Source of the DNA: Pseudomonadota bacterium
GTDB lineage: Bacteria > Myxococcota_A > UBA9042
Direction of reading: 5' to 3'
Length of the DNA stretch: 62,952 bases
NCBI GenBank assembly: GCA_005792545.1
Contig: SXRM01000257.1
Span: 1-62,952, forward strand
The notes beneath the pieces are model-generated. The model did not search any database. It worked only from the letters and a program-made list of their open reading frames with translations, and was not told the DNA's origin. The translations under genes were made by a program, and so were the position numbers. Shown here in pieces: positions 54,001-60,517 of this stretch (its first letter is position 1; each line of letters opens with the position of its first letter).

Positions 54001-55162
54001 CATTGCACAGGTTGCCGTCGTCCTTGGCGATGCAGTCAGCGTCCTTGCTGCACTCGCAGGTGTTGGCAGTGGCGGTGCACTTGCCGCCTTTGCAGCCCTC
54101 GTTGGGGGTGCACGGATTGCCATCGTCGCACGGTAACGCATCGGCAACCGGGGTCATCGCGCACTGGCCTGTCTTGGCTTGGCAGAGATTCTTGGTGCAG
54201 GCGGTGTCGTCCACGCTCGGGCAGCTGACGATGGTCGCGGGGTTGAGCTGGCACTTGCCGGTGGCCTTGTTGCAGAACAGCGTGCCGTTGCAAACGTTGC
54301 CGTCTTCCTTGGCGGCGCAGTCGGCATTTTGCTTGCAGATGCAGATCTCTTCGCCCGCCTCGCACAAGCCGTCGATGCACACGTCGCCCTCGGTACACTT
54401 CTGGCCGTCGTTGCAGACCGTGCCGTTCTTGACGGGCTTGCTGACGCACTGGCCGGTCGCAGGGACGCACGCGGCCTTGGCACAGGTGGTGTCGAGGTCG
54501 GTCGGGCACTTGACCACAGTCGACGGGTTTACGGCGCACAACTTGGTGGTGGGGTTGCAGTACAGCGTGCCGTTGCACAGGTCGCCATCTTCCTGGGCGA
54601 CGCAGTCACTGTTTTTCTGGCAGCCAGGCGGCAGGTCCGGCGCGGCGTCGACGCCCGAATCGGCGGGCTCGCTGTCCGGCGCGGCCGCGTCGCTCGCATC
54701 GGGCGTTGACTGGTCTAGTTCCACCGCTGCGTCTTGCACGTCACCAAGCACTTCGTCAGCGTCCGGCGCGAGTTCGCTGCCCTGCGCCGTGTCTTGTTGC
54801 GCGTCTGGCCCGGCTTGGGCGTCGATCACCGCGACCTCGCCCGTTTCGGCGGACGCTTCGCCATCGGCAGCGATGGCCTCGGCCGTGTCCTCCGTCGTCT
54901 CGACATCTGAGGAGGCGTCGGCATCGACTGGTGTGATTTGCTCGTCCGACGTCGTGTTTTCGACGGTTTGACCGTCGATTGCCGCATCCGACGGCGCGGC
55001 CAAATCCAGGCTGGCATCGACAGCGCCCACGTCGGCAACGGCGGAGTCGGTCTTGGCCACCGACCCGGCCGGTGGGGACACTGTCGTAGCCGTGCCGCAC
55101 GCGAGCAATGCAGCCGCCAGCGCCGCAAGGGCTAGTGCAGGCCGGAAATCGAAACGGAGCAC
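48068..55162 (-). CDS. Giant Cys-rich lipoprotein with three seven-bladed RCC1 propellers
   Basis: 2364 residues from GTG at 55162, chosen because TGGAGG lies 6 bases upstream and the signal (FRPALALAALAAALLACGTA) then has normal length. An acidic linker (about 20-180) precedes six ~75-residue units of the form C..xDGxLCNGTLYCNxxxxxCxxNPATVVxCP. CDDGxxCTxxxC repeats continue to about 1150. The rest holds 21 RCC1-type blades (VWCWGHGEHGQMG, VYCWGSNMSGALG and so on) in three groups of seven (about 1180-1500, 1600-1910, 2015-2345), separated by two short Cys-rich linkers. Most blades carry an extra Cys pair (C.L..G.V.CWG). A surface-displayed multi-propeller protein; ligand and role are unknown. 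Confidence 0.9.
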   Translation of the reverse strand: MLRFDFRPALALAALAAALLACGTATTVSPPAGSVAKTDSAVADVGAVDASLDLAAPSDAAIDGQTVENTTSDEQITPVDADASSDVETTEDTAEAIAADGEASAETGEVAVIDAQAGPDAQQDTAQGSELAPDADEVLGDVQDAAVELDQSTPDASDAAAPDSEPADSGVDAAPDLPPGCQKNSDCVAQEDGDLCNGTLYCNPTTKLCAVNPSTVVKCPTDLDTTCAKAACVPATGQCVSKPVKNGTVCNDGQKCTEGDVCIDGLCEAGEEICICKQNADCAAKEDGNVCNGTLFCNKATGKCQLNPATIVSCPSVDDTACTKNLCQAKTGQCAMTPVADALPCDDGNPCTPNEGCKGGKCTATANTCECSKDADCIAKDDGNLCNGLLYCNLKQLPHVCELNPASVVSCPSVDDTSCTQHACAPKTGKCVAVVLPDGATCDADGSECTQGDHCKSGICTASQSVCMCQSDADCGKYEDGDLCNGTLYCNPVLKACIVNPATIVQCPFGQDNTCLQNQCDAATGKCAMTPVNGGGSCDADGNPCTPYDSCLGGKCQQGANVCQCQQLADCAPKDDSNPCNGTLACDTKNNVCVVNLATVVTCADDGGLPCTRNLCNPANGKCQPTAVYEGKWCNGDDNPCTLNDTCVAGACSVGKNICACDLDPHCDGKDDASKCNGTLYCNKAQAPYVCEVASATVVKCSAANDSACLKNQCVSLSGKCVPTPVAAGVTCDDGNLCTPMDHCKLGLCSGLPLDCDDGDPCTADACLAKNGVCSHKLASCDDANSCTADTCDATKGCLNLPVAGTAACDDGDLCSQPDVCGAGMCAGSKLTCDDGKPCTTDSCNALTGCVNASVADGQPCSDGNLCTQSDTCKQSGCGGKPVDCDDGEPCTVDACAAKTGNCTHTGLDKACDDSNPCTIADSCKTGACKGAPKSCDDGKPCTLDGCDAKAGCKVIGSTQAGTGCDDSDACTQSDACDGSGACKGQPKTCFDNNLCTDDGCDAKIGCTFAAKSGQCDDGNACTNGDGCTTDGGCKGVATSCDDGNPCTDDSCDPNNGCIAANNSKPCTHANQCLTGTACSNGQCQGGSAIVCDDKVACTVDSCDAVKGCQFKASDALCDDGDPCTDQKCDLTKGCANPSLPDATPCATDRFCSAGLCVWATQLDVGTQFACAVRADRTVWCWGHGEHGQMGNDTSGTAGGYPVINKVPGLVQGLTGAAQVSAGNKSACATTTGGQVYCWGLNTDYDTLGLGTAVGVIAIAKPMKGIANAVEAAAGWSNACARLANGELWCSGFNTYGLFGTGSTKPLYVSPAVPTGFGKPSAVAIGGWHLCALVDGVVKCAGWNTFGQMATGQTTPDHYATPQTIPVGPAIAVASGEKHSCALLQDGTARCWGSCSFGQHGTGKPCPDKGVVMQPENVAGLDNLRHLDAAYRSTCAVRKDGSVWCWGNNDNAQLGDGGTGTQLSPRQVVDLPPCVSVAVGDDFSCARDAVGQIHCWGNGRFGGLDDGGWDYDYARGWATVVPTSKVVGGTLCKTIDCDDGNPCTQDGCDANGACTHKADQDGSPCTGGNACHQGVCKWASDVAAGLEHSCALRPDGQVMCWGRNLNGQIGAGAFGGILASPNLVVGAKDAVQIAAGGATTCIVQKAGTVQCWGGGDKCQLGGQPGDQAKAITVAGLSNVSVVAVGKTHVCAMDKATTEVRCWGSNSLGEVGNGAASSTPVCQPTLALAVKPTTAKVGRMALGGQFSLASNDSGFAYFWGNNDLKQLTGQYAQNHLPQPAAQAISPWKWVTAGHAFACATGPDGQPRCWGDNAKGQVTGSPSAVVEGFPVVVGGAGLLNPLAAGGQHACGVSELGTVKCWGAAASGQLGQGEANASGVVTVADLFDTVRLAAGGDHTCAVDKVGQVRCWGAGSFGELGTGQSGPGVQSAVPILVAPSAATSKGALCSLFEACADGDDCTQDLCNVKSGACSHPAVEDGTPCMGGNGKVCAAGQCKTPFATDVAVGWGFSCVIRTDASVWCAGSNSSGQLGGSLTLGNDYNTFKPVTGLGDKAVSIAANDSQACAVRADGKVYCWGSNMSGALGAAVPIGSSQNKPVEVVGVAAKTGVAVGIDHACAWGPSNGAHCWGRNDKGQLGSGQVQALAPTYQANAVAVVGLGDIVSMVAAETHTCARTKTNALYCWGMDNGLLGNKPTNNPLATPQLVATSGPTAAMASHLHTTFALTTAGAVHGWTGNAGYGLPGYYFPLTYNTAAAAPQVPVIDKVALLSGGFTNVCAVQTKGIVSCWGSNNYGESQPAFGFPQTLRPATVHSVHSVARLACGREHCCAVRTDGSLGCWGLNWYGEFGDGTVNKSKGQVVPIPGTEPL

Positions 55163-55250
55163 GCAAGCCTCCAGAACGGGGCGACAGTATGGCATTTGCA
55201 GGCCATCGCGGCCATGGTGACTGCCACGTGCACGGCCGGCGCGTTGCGGC

Positions 55251-55392
55251 TATACAGAATCGCTTTGAGGTGAGATCAAGCCCACCGCAAGACAGGAGCG
55301 GCGAGTCGGCTTGCAAAGCCGCGAGCTTGCGACCCACCGAGCAAGCAAGAACGGCAATCGTAGATGACCTCGGGTCATTGCGATCCTGTATA
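55251..55392. repeat. MITE-like element carrying the 43-bp repeat core (copy 3)
   Basis: 142 bp bounded by near-perfect terminal inverted repeats TATACAGAATCGC and GCGATCCTGTATA (one mismatch). It contains the 43-bp core GGAGCGGCGAGTCGGCTTGC... at 55295-55337, also found at 13.7 and 27.6 kb. No open reading frame. It occupies half of the 275-bp gap between the RCC1 gene start and the selenoprotein stop; the rest of that gap shows nothing recognisable. Confidence 0.7.
55295..55337 (+). repeat. Dispersed 43-bp repeat core, copy 3
   Basis: Core of the element at 55251-55392. Differs from copy 2 at a single position and from copy 1 at three. Confidence 0.75.
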
Positions 55393-55437
55393 GCAGTCCT
55401 CACCCTGGCGCGGTCTGCGTGGGGCAGTTGCCGACAA

Positions 55438-56061
55438 TCACGTCTGTTCGTCCGCCGCCGGCCTGCCCGCCACCGGCAGCACGCAAAAAGCCCCGGTACT
55501 GAAGCCGTCCGGGCCAATCTGGTGGCAGCGGTTGAAGCGGGCCCGAAAGTTCTCCCAGGCGATGGTGGCGGTCAGCTCGACCAGCTGCTGCGGGGTCAGC
55601 GCCGCGCGCAGTCGCTCGTACAGGTCGTCCGGCACGGCCACCGGCGTGTCGCACATGGCGTCGGTCAGGGCCAGCGCGTCCTTTTCGAGCGCGGAGAACT
55701 GCTCGCTGTGTGCATAGTGGCCGATGGCTGCCAGCTTGTCGTCGCTCAGGCCTTTGTCCCTGCCGCCGGCAGAGCTGATGTCCAGTCAGAAGCGGCAGCC
55801 GATGAGCGACGCGGCCCGCAAGTTGCACAGCGTCTTGAGCGCGGCGGGCAGTGAAGTGGCACGACTGAGCGACTCTTCCATCAGCCCGTAGCCCAGCAGC
55901 ACGGCCGGCTGGTGGCCCTGGACCTTCATCGGCGTCGGTGTGCGCAGCTTGACCCGGAGCTTGGCCATGCCGTAGATGATGCGCAGGAATAGCGACGTAA
56001 AAATGCCGGCATCGGAGGCATCGCGCGGGGCAAGGCGGCTGGGCGTATTTTGCAGCGACAT
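55438..56061 (-). CDS. Carboxymuconolactone decarboxylase/AhpD-like protein, probable selenoprotein (UGA = Sec)
   Basis: The track splits this gene at a TGA (55786-55788), but the frame continues and both halves match one family. N-half: TPTPMKVQGHQPAVLLGYGLMEESLSRATSLPAALKTLCNLRAASLIGCRF. C-half: LDISSAGGRDKGLSDDKLAAIGHYAHS...ALTDAMCDTPVAVPDDLYERLRAALTPQQLVELTATIAWENFRARFN. In the family the UGA position is the second Cys of the CxxC active site (GCPFCxDI), so the site is C89-R-F-U92. A 7-bp hairpin with a GGC loop follows 11 bases after UGA. Full length 207 residues, matching the family. A GGAG Shine-Dalgarno precedes ATG at 56061. Predicted thiol/peroxide redox activity. Confidence 0.87.
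55758..55774 (-). promoter_or_regulatory. Candidate bacterial SECIS hairpin
   Basis: On the minus-strand RNA, CUCUGCC-GGC-GGCAGGG forms a 7-bp stem (one U-G pair) starting 11 bases after the in-frame UGA, with the loop about 18 bases away. The distance and the G residues at the loop start agree with the known pattern of bacterial SECIS elements recognised by SelB. Not experimentally shown. Confidence 0.6.
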
Positions 56062-56167
56062 GACGGGCTCCGGGCGCGGTAGCGCGCGACCGCCATGGTG
56101 CCAGCAACTGCACGGCGTGCAAGGGGTTAGCAGCGGCTACCGCGAAAAAGGCAGGACCAGCCAACGC

Positions 56168-56803
56168 TTACGCCAGCCTTTCGACCTGTTTGGGCACGAA
56201 AATCTCGCTCACGACCAGCGTCACGTCGCCAAACGGCGGCAACGCCACGACCGCCCCGTCGGTGTACACCCCGAAAATCTGCCAGCGGCCGTTGACCAGC
56301 TCCAGCACTTCGACCGTCCGCTCCTCGGTATCGACGATCCAGTACCAGGGCACGCCGGCCTTGGCATAGGCCTGGCCTTTGTCACCGCGGTCGTAGTGCG
56401 CATTGCTGGGCGAGACGACTTCGCACACCCAGTCTGGCACGAGCGGCATCGGAAAATCGGTTGGCATTTCCGGACAGCGCTGCTTGCGCACGCCCGTCAC
56501 ATCGGGTGCGACCCAGGTCCCGTGGCCAATGAAGAACGCCGAGTCGGTCATAATCCACCAACCGCCCGGATCACGCTGGCCCACGCCGGCATCGATCCGG
56601 CCCCCGACGCGGATGGTGGCAACGCCGTGCCGGCCGCGACTGCCCATCCGGTAGTGGATGCGGCCATTGACGATCTCCGCGTTGAATTGCTCAGGCAAAT
56701 TCACGATGTCCTCCCACGTCGCCGGCCGGTCAGGCGGGCCTGCGACGTAGCCCGCGACAACGGGCACGCTATCTGCGCCAGAGCTGTGGTTGACGCTGTC
56801 CAT
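56168..56803 (-). CDS. Uma2-family (DUF820) putative endonuclease
   Basis: 211 residues from ATG at 56803 with a GGAGG ribosome site upstream. PATWEDIVNLPEQFNAEIVNGRIHYRMGSRGRHGVATIRVGGRID, SAFFIGHGTWVAPDVTGVRKQRCPE, PDWVCEVVSPSNAHYDRGDKGQAYAKAGVPWYWIVDTEERTVEVLELVNGRW is the Uma2 PD-(D/E)xK-like fold, with E, D and ExxSP...K in order. These proteins are abundant in cyanobacteria and myxobacteria, often in multiple copies; their biological role is unclear. A stand-alone gene here. Confidence 0.92.
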   Translation of the reverse strand: MDSVNHSSGADSVPVVAGYVAGPPDRPATWEDIVNLPEQFNAEIVNGRIHYRMGSRGRHGVATIRVGGRIDAGVGQRDPGGWWIMTDSAFFIGHGTWVAPDVTGVRKQRCPEMPTDFPMPLVPDWVCEVVSPSNAHYDRGDKGQAYAKAGVPWYWIVDTEERTVEVLELVNGRWQIFGVYTDGAVVALPPFGDVTLVVSEIFVPKQVERLA

Positions 56804-56934
56804 CGGAACCTCCGCGGCCAGCGTACGGCGCGCAGACGGCCAGAGCAAGGTCCATGCCAGGTTGCGACGCCTGCTGTTTCAGGTGGTTGCAGGCGCCTGT
56901 GCCCGGCCGTCTCACAATTGTCCCAGTTTTGGTC

Positions 56935-57414
56935 TCACTTCGCCGGGACGGTGAGACTGCCGGCGGTCGCGCTTCGCTTCGGCCACGCCCACACCAGCGC
57001 CACCAGGATCACCGCCAGCGATACCACGTTCAGCAAGACGTTGGGCCAGTTGCCGAGCGCGGCGCTCATGCCGGTGTCGACCGGAAACCACGCCGCCAGG
57101 CTGGTCCAAATCGCGTGGCCGGCCCAGCGCTCGCCGCGGCGCAGGGGGATGGCGGCAAGCCAGGCGCACACGAACGACCACGCGGCCAAAGTGCCGCCGG
57201 TCACTGCCCAGATCCAGGTCCGGTAGGCGGCGAATTCGGCGGGTACGGTGTCGGCGCGCCAGAACACCTGCGCCACCGCGCGGTTGTACACCCCGAACGG
57301 GCCGACGTCGGGCCATAGCGCGATGATCCAGCCGGTCAGGCCCTGGCCGACGAGCACTGCGGTCAGCGTCCACGCGGGCAGGTCTCGTTTGAATTGCGAA
57401 TTGGCCGTCGTCAT
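56935..57414 (-). CDS. Four-helix integral membrane protein coupled to radical SAM gene
   Basis: 159 residues from ATG at 57414, which overlaps the radical SAM stop as ATGA. Four hydrophobic segments are visible: WTLTAVLVGQGLTGWIIALWP, TWIWAVTGGTLAAWSFVCAWLAAIP, GHAIWTSLAAWFPVDTGMSAA and WPNVLLNVVSLAVILVALVWAWP. The pattern resembles uncharacterised small membrane proteins rather than a named transporter. Strict coupling suggests that it works with the radical SAM protein; the role is unknown. Confidence 0.78.
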   Translation of the reverse strand: MTTANSQFKRDLPAWTLTAVLVGQGLTGWIIALWPDVGPFGVYNRAVAQVFWRADTVPAEFAAYRTWIWAVTGGTLAAWSFVCAWLAAIPLRRGERWAGHAIWTSLAAWFPVDTGMSAALGNWPNVLLNVVSLAVILVALVWAWPKRSATAGSLTVPAK

Positions 57415-58403
57415 GCCAGCCCTTGTCGCGCAATCGGCCGATAGCACGCCTCGCCCGAGCGGCGCGCAGTCTCGCGGTATAGTCCCACACACAGGTCGCG
57501 ATGGCCGCAGTCGTCGCAAGTAGGCAGCTTGTACCAGTACTCGCCGTGCGAAAACGGCAGGCGGTGGCCGGTCGCAACCTGAACCGAGAAGTCGTCGAGG
57601 TAGTAGTCGACGTTGCGGTCCACCAGATCCGGCGCCAGACAGGCCTGCAGGTTGCGGTGACCGACGGCAATGCCGAGCTCGTCGCCCAACCCGACCGCCG
57701 CGCGCACGTGGTCCACCGCGACCTCTGGCGCGAGCAAGAGCTGATCAGCATGGCGCAGCGCATCGCCCAGCGGCTTGACCACCGCCAGCACCACCGGCGG
57801 CGGCACCACTTGGGCCGCGTCGGACTCGACGCGCAGACCGCGCAGCAGCGCCGGCAGGCCCACCGCGTTGAGAGCCGTTGTCGCCGTGTACAGGTACAGA
57901 TTCAGCCGCGGCTCGCGGAGCACATTGCGCAATGCCGCCAGCTGCTGCGGCAGCTTGCCGGTCGAGCGCGACAGGCGGTCGTAGGTCGCCGCCTCCCAAG
58001 TATCGATCGAAAGGTGTACGGTGCCGACGCCGTTGTTGGCCAGCATGGTGACCACCGCCGGATCCGCCAGGCGCAGCCCGTTGGTCATCACGATGTGGCG
58101 CGCCAGGCCGGCGCTCGCCAGCGTCTGCAGCACCTGGGGCAGGTGGGGGTAGATCGTGGGCTCGCCGCCAATCAAGATGGCGCGGTCACAGCCACAGCGC
58201 ACGCCGGCGTCGACGATGGCTTCGACTTCCGCCACCGGCAGAAAACCCTGGGCATCTTCGTGGGGCGGCACCGCGCAGTATAAGCACGCAGAATTGCAGG
58301 GCCGACCGAAGTCAATGTAGAACGCTGGCGTCAGCCAACTGGCCAGGTCGAGCAGCCGTGGGTGCGGATTGGCCAGCGCCACGTCGGCGCGCCGCCCATG
58401 CAC
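57411..58403 (-). CDS. Radical SAM protein with C-terminal SPASM-like cysteines
   Basis: About 330 residues from GTG at 58403; the ORF is open to ATG at 58586, but that start would overlap the divergent SDR gene. AFYIDFGRPCNSACLYCAVPPHE holds the CxxxCxxC cluster motif. AILIGGEPTIYPHLPQVLQTL (GGEP), IVMTNGLRLAD and VHLSIDTWEAATYDRLS are typical of the radical SAM barrel. Near the C-terminus a cysteine set (YKLPTCDDCGHRDLCVGLYRE...ACYRPI) looks like an auxiliary-cluster (SPASM/twitch) region. The substrate is unknown; a precursor peptide was not found beside it. It is translationally coupled to a membrane protein. Confidence 0.85.
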   Translation of the reverse strand: MHGRRADVALANPHPRLLDLASWLTPAFYIDFGRPCNSACLYCAVPPHEDAQGFLPVAEVEAIVDAGVRCGCDRAILIGGEPTIYPHLPQVLQTLASAGLARHIVMTNGLRLADPAVVTMLANNGVGTVHLSIDTWEAATYDRLSRSTGKLPQQLAALRNVLREPRLNLYLYTATTALNAVGLPALLRGLRVESDAAQVVPPPVVLAVVKPLGDALRHADQLLLAPEVAVDHVRAAVGLGDELGIAVGHRNLQACLAPDLVDRNVDYYLDDFSVQVATGHRLPFSHGEYWYKLPTCDDCGHRDLCVGLYRETARRSGEACYRPIARQGLA

Positions 58404-58574
58404 ATCGGCGACTTGGCGACCTACAAAACGCCGCTCGCGCGCTGGAACCAGCGGCCGGGGTCGGGCGGCGACAGGCGGCGCATTGTCTGTGATAGGCTTG
58501 CCGATTCGGGGGTCGCCGGGGTGGCGCCCCGCCAGTGTAGGCCGCGCCAACGTTTGCGGCCAACCGGGGCTGCG

Positions 58575-59474
58575 ATGTCCGCGCAACTGCGCAAGATTGC
58601 CGTGCTCGGCGCCAGCGGCCGCTTGGGTCGCGCGGTCGTCCCGGCTTTGGGAGGCGCACGCGTGCTGGGTGTCGGTCGGCGCGGCGCCGACACCTGGGTG
58701 CGCGCCTGGTACTTCGTCGATCGGCGCGACCGTGTGGGTTTGAAACCCGTGCTCGCCCAGGCCGACGCCATTGTCGACCTGTGCGGCTTTGGTCGCGACG
58801 ACGCCCAGGTGCTGCTTGACCTGTGCGACCGGCCGATCCCTTTGGTGTTCGCGTCATCGGTCGCAGAGCGCGTCCCGGCACTGTGGTCGCGGCCCGAGAC
58901 GGAGCTCGGCCTTGAGCCCGACGATGGCTATGGTCAGGGCAAGCGACACGCCAGCGACTTGCTGTTGTCCAATTGGCCAGGTCCGCTGCTGGTGGCGCTA
59001 CTGCCGCAGCTGCTGAGCCTGGACGACCGCAGTGAACGCGCACTGGACTACGTGCGCCAGGCCACAGCGACGGGTGCGGTGCGGATGCCCGGCACGGGCG
59101 ACCAACGGCCGGCGGTGCTCGAAGTGGCGAGCGTTGCCACCGTGTTCGCGCTGTGGCTGGCGCTGCCGGCCGGGCGGGCGCGCGTGCAGTTCGGGCACCC
59201 GCAGCCCCAGCCGCTGCGGGCGCTGGTCGCCGCGTTGCTCGATGGCGCCGACGTTTCAGGCGAGCTACGGCATGGCGCCCAACGTGGTCCGCACAGCGCC
59301 GGCGACGAACTGCTGCACACGGCTACATTGGCTCAGCTGGTTCCGGCCTTCACGCCGCGTCCGCTGACCGAGGCCTTTGCCGAGCTCGGCCGGCGCTTCC
59401 GGCGCGACGAATTCGCCGACCCGCCGCCGCAAGTTTGGCGGGGCGACGGCAAGCTCGCCGACTATTCCGCCTGA
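58575..59474 (+). CDS. SDR-family NAD(P)-dependent epimerase/dehydratase-like protein
   Basis: 299 residues. The N-terminal Rossmann motif KIAVLGASGRLGRAVVPAL (GxxGxxG) is followed by DAIVDLCGFGRDDAQVLLDLC, VFASSVAER and YGQGKRHASDLLL. The YxxxK is represented by YGQGK, as in extended or atypical SDR proteins that act on nucleotide sugars. The C-terminal half is more divergent. The start at 58575 leaves a divergent promoter region of about 170 bp shared with the radical SAM gene. The substrate is unknown. Confidence 0.8.
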   Translation: MSAQLRKIAVLGASGRLGRAVVPALGGARVLGVGRRGADTWVRAWYFVDRRDRVGLKPVLAQADAIVDLCGFGRDDAQVLLDLCDRPIPLVFASSVAERVPALWSRPETELGLEPDDGYGQGKRHASDLLLSNWPGPLLVALLPQLLSLDDRSERALDYVRQATATGAVRMPGTGDQRPAVLEVASVATVFALWLALPAGRARVQFGHPQPQPLRALVAALLDGADVSGELRHGAQRGPHSAGDELLHTATLAQLVPAFTPRPLTEAFAELGRRFRRDEFADPPPQVWRGDGKLADYSA

Positions 59475-59490
59475 TGGCGAGCCCCACGAC

Positions 59491-60384
59491 CTACGGCTTC
59501 GGTCGCGTCGGAAGCGGCACGCTGCACACATCGACCCGGCCCGCCGCCTCGACGAAAAAGGGTTCTTTGCGGTGGCGGCGCGCGTTGACCCAAGCGGACC
59601 ATGTTGCCGTATCGGTGCGCAGCAGCTGCAGCTTGGGTCGCTCGGCTTCGGGTAGCGCGCTTGCCAGTCGCGCCCGCGTAATCGGGGTGCGCTGCCCCTC
59701 GGCCTCGTAGAAGCCGAGCGGGCCCTTGCCGCGCGCCAGCGCGGTCCAGTGCTCCAGCCCCGACACCACTCGACCGACCATCGCCAGGTTGCGGTCCAGG
59801 TGTCGCGGTGCGTGGCCGATGACCGCGTACAGTTCGGCGCCCGTGCCGGTGTTTGGCGGCATGTCGCGGCCGACGCCGACCACGCCGTAGCAGTGGACCA
59901 GCCAGGTCTGGGTGTCCGTGGCGTCGCGCGCCACCGGCATGCCGTCGGTCCAGCCCACCTGCGCCGCATAGACGTCGCCTTCGGGCAGCGGCGCAAAGGG
60001 CACCCCCTGGGCAGGGGCGTAGTATTCGGCCGGCGGGTCGCGCACGATGGGGCCGACGTCCTTCTTTTCCGTGGGGTCGCCCCACTGCACCACGTAGTTG
60101 TCTTGGACGCGGACCACGGCCGTCCCGTCCCAAAACCCGGCCGTGGCGAGTGCGCGGACGTTGGCGACGTGCACCGGGGCAAACCGCGGCGCCAACTCGA
60201 CCACCACCCGCCCGGCTGGACTGTCGAACACCAGCGTTTGATCGGGATCGAGGTCGCGCCAGTCGCTGGCGCTCGCCTTGGCCAGCACGTCGGCCGCGGC
60301 GGGGCCTGGTTCAGGCAGTGTCCGGGCAGCGGCGCAAGCGCTCAGCGCCAGCGCGGCAACCAACGGCAAGCAGCGAATTGTCAT
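59491..60384 (-). CDS. Cyclophilin-type peptidyl-prolyl isomerase lipoprotein
   Basis: 297 residues from ATG at 60384 (MTIRCLPLVAALALSACAAA, lipobox LSAC); the ORF-track start adds 39 Arg-rich residues. The domain starts LVFDSPAGRVVVELAPRFAPVHVANVRALATAGFWDGTAVVRVQDNYVVQWGDP, the cyclophilin beginning in which the catalytic Arg and FxxxxPxHVxNxxxL features can be read. The middle region is longer than usual, and LYAVIGHAPRHLDRNLAMVGRVVSGLEHWTALARG replaces the standard FMxxG...VFGxVxxGxxVV end. Predicted envelope foldase; the family is fairly sure, activity unproven. Confidence 0.88.
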   Translation of the reverse strand: MTIRCLPLVAALALSACAAARTLPEPGPAAADVLAKASASDWRDLDPDQTLVFDSPAGRVVVELAPRFAPVHVANVRALATAGFWDGTAVVRVQDNYVVQWGDPTEKKDVGPIVRDPPAEYYAPAQGVPFAPLPEGDVYAAQVGWTDGMPVARDATDTQTWLVHCYGVVGVGRDMPPNTGTGAELYAVIGHAPRHLDRNLAMVGRVVSGLEHWTALARGKGPLGFYEAEGQRTPITRARLASALPEAERPKLQLLRTDTATWSAWVNARRHRKEPFFVEAAGRVDVCSVPLPTRPKP

Positions 60385-60517
60385 CGGGTCCGGCCAGCGG
60401 CGCACATCGCGCGCAAGGCGAGACTGTCGCACGATCGGTGGCTCGACGCGACCGCGTCGCTCAGGCATCAGCTGTGTCTGCCTGAGCGACAGCGGCGGCA
60501 CCTACCAGGGCGACCGA

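Noticed and set aside
48068-55195. Regularly spaced GCCGTCGTCGCA repeats as a CRISPR or tandem repeat array
   Set aside because: Spacing follows Cys-repeat codons in one long reading frame; units diverge and spacers are coding.
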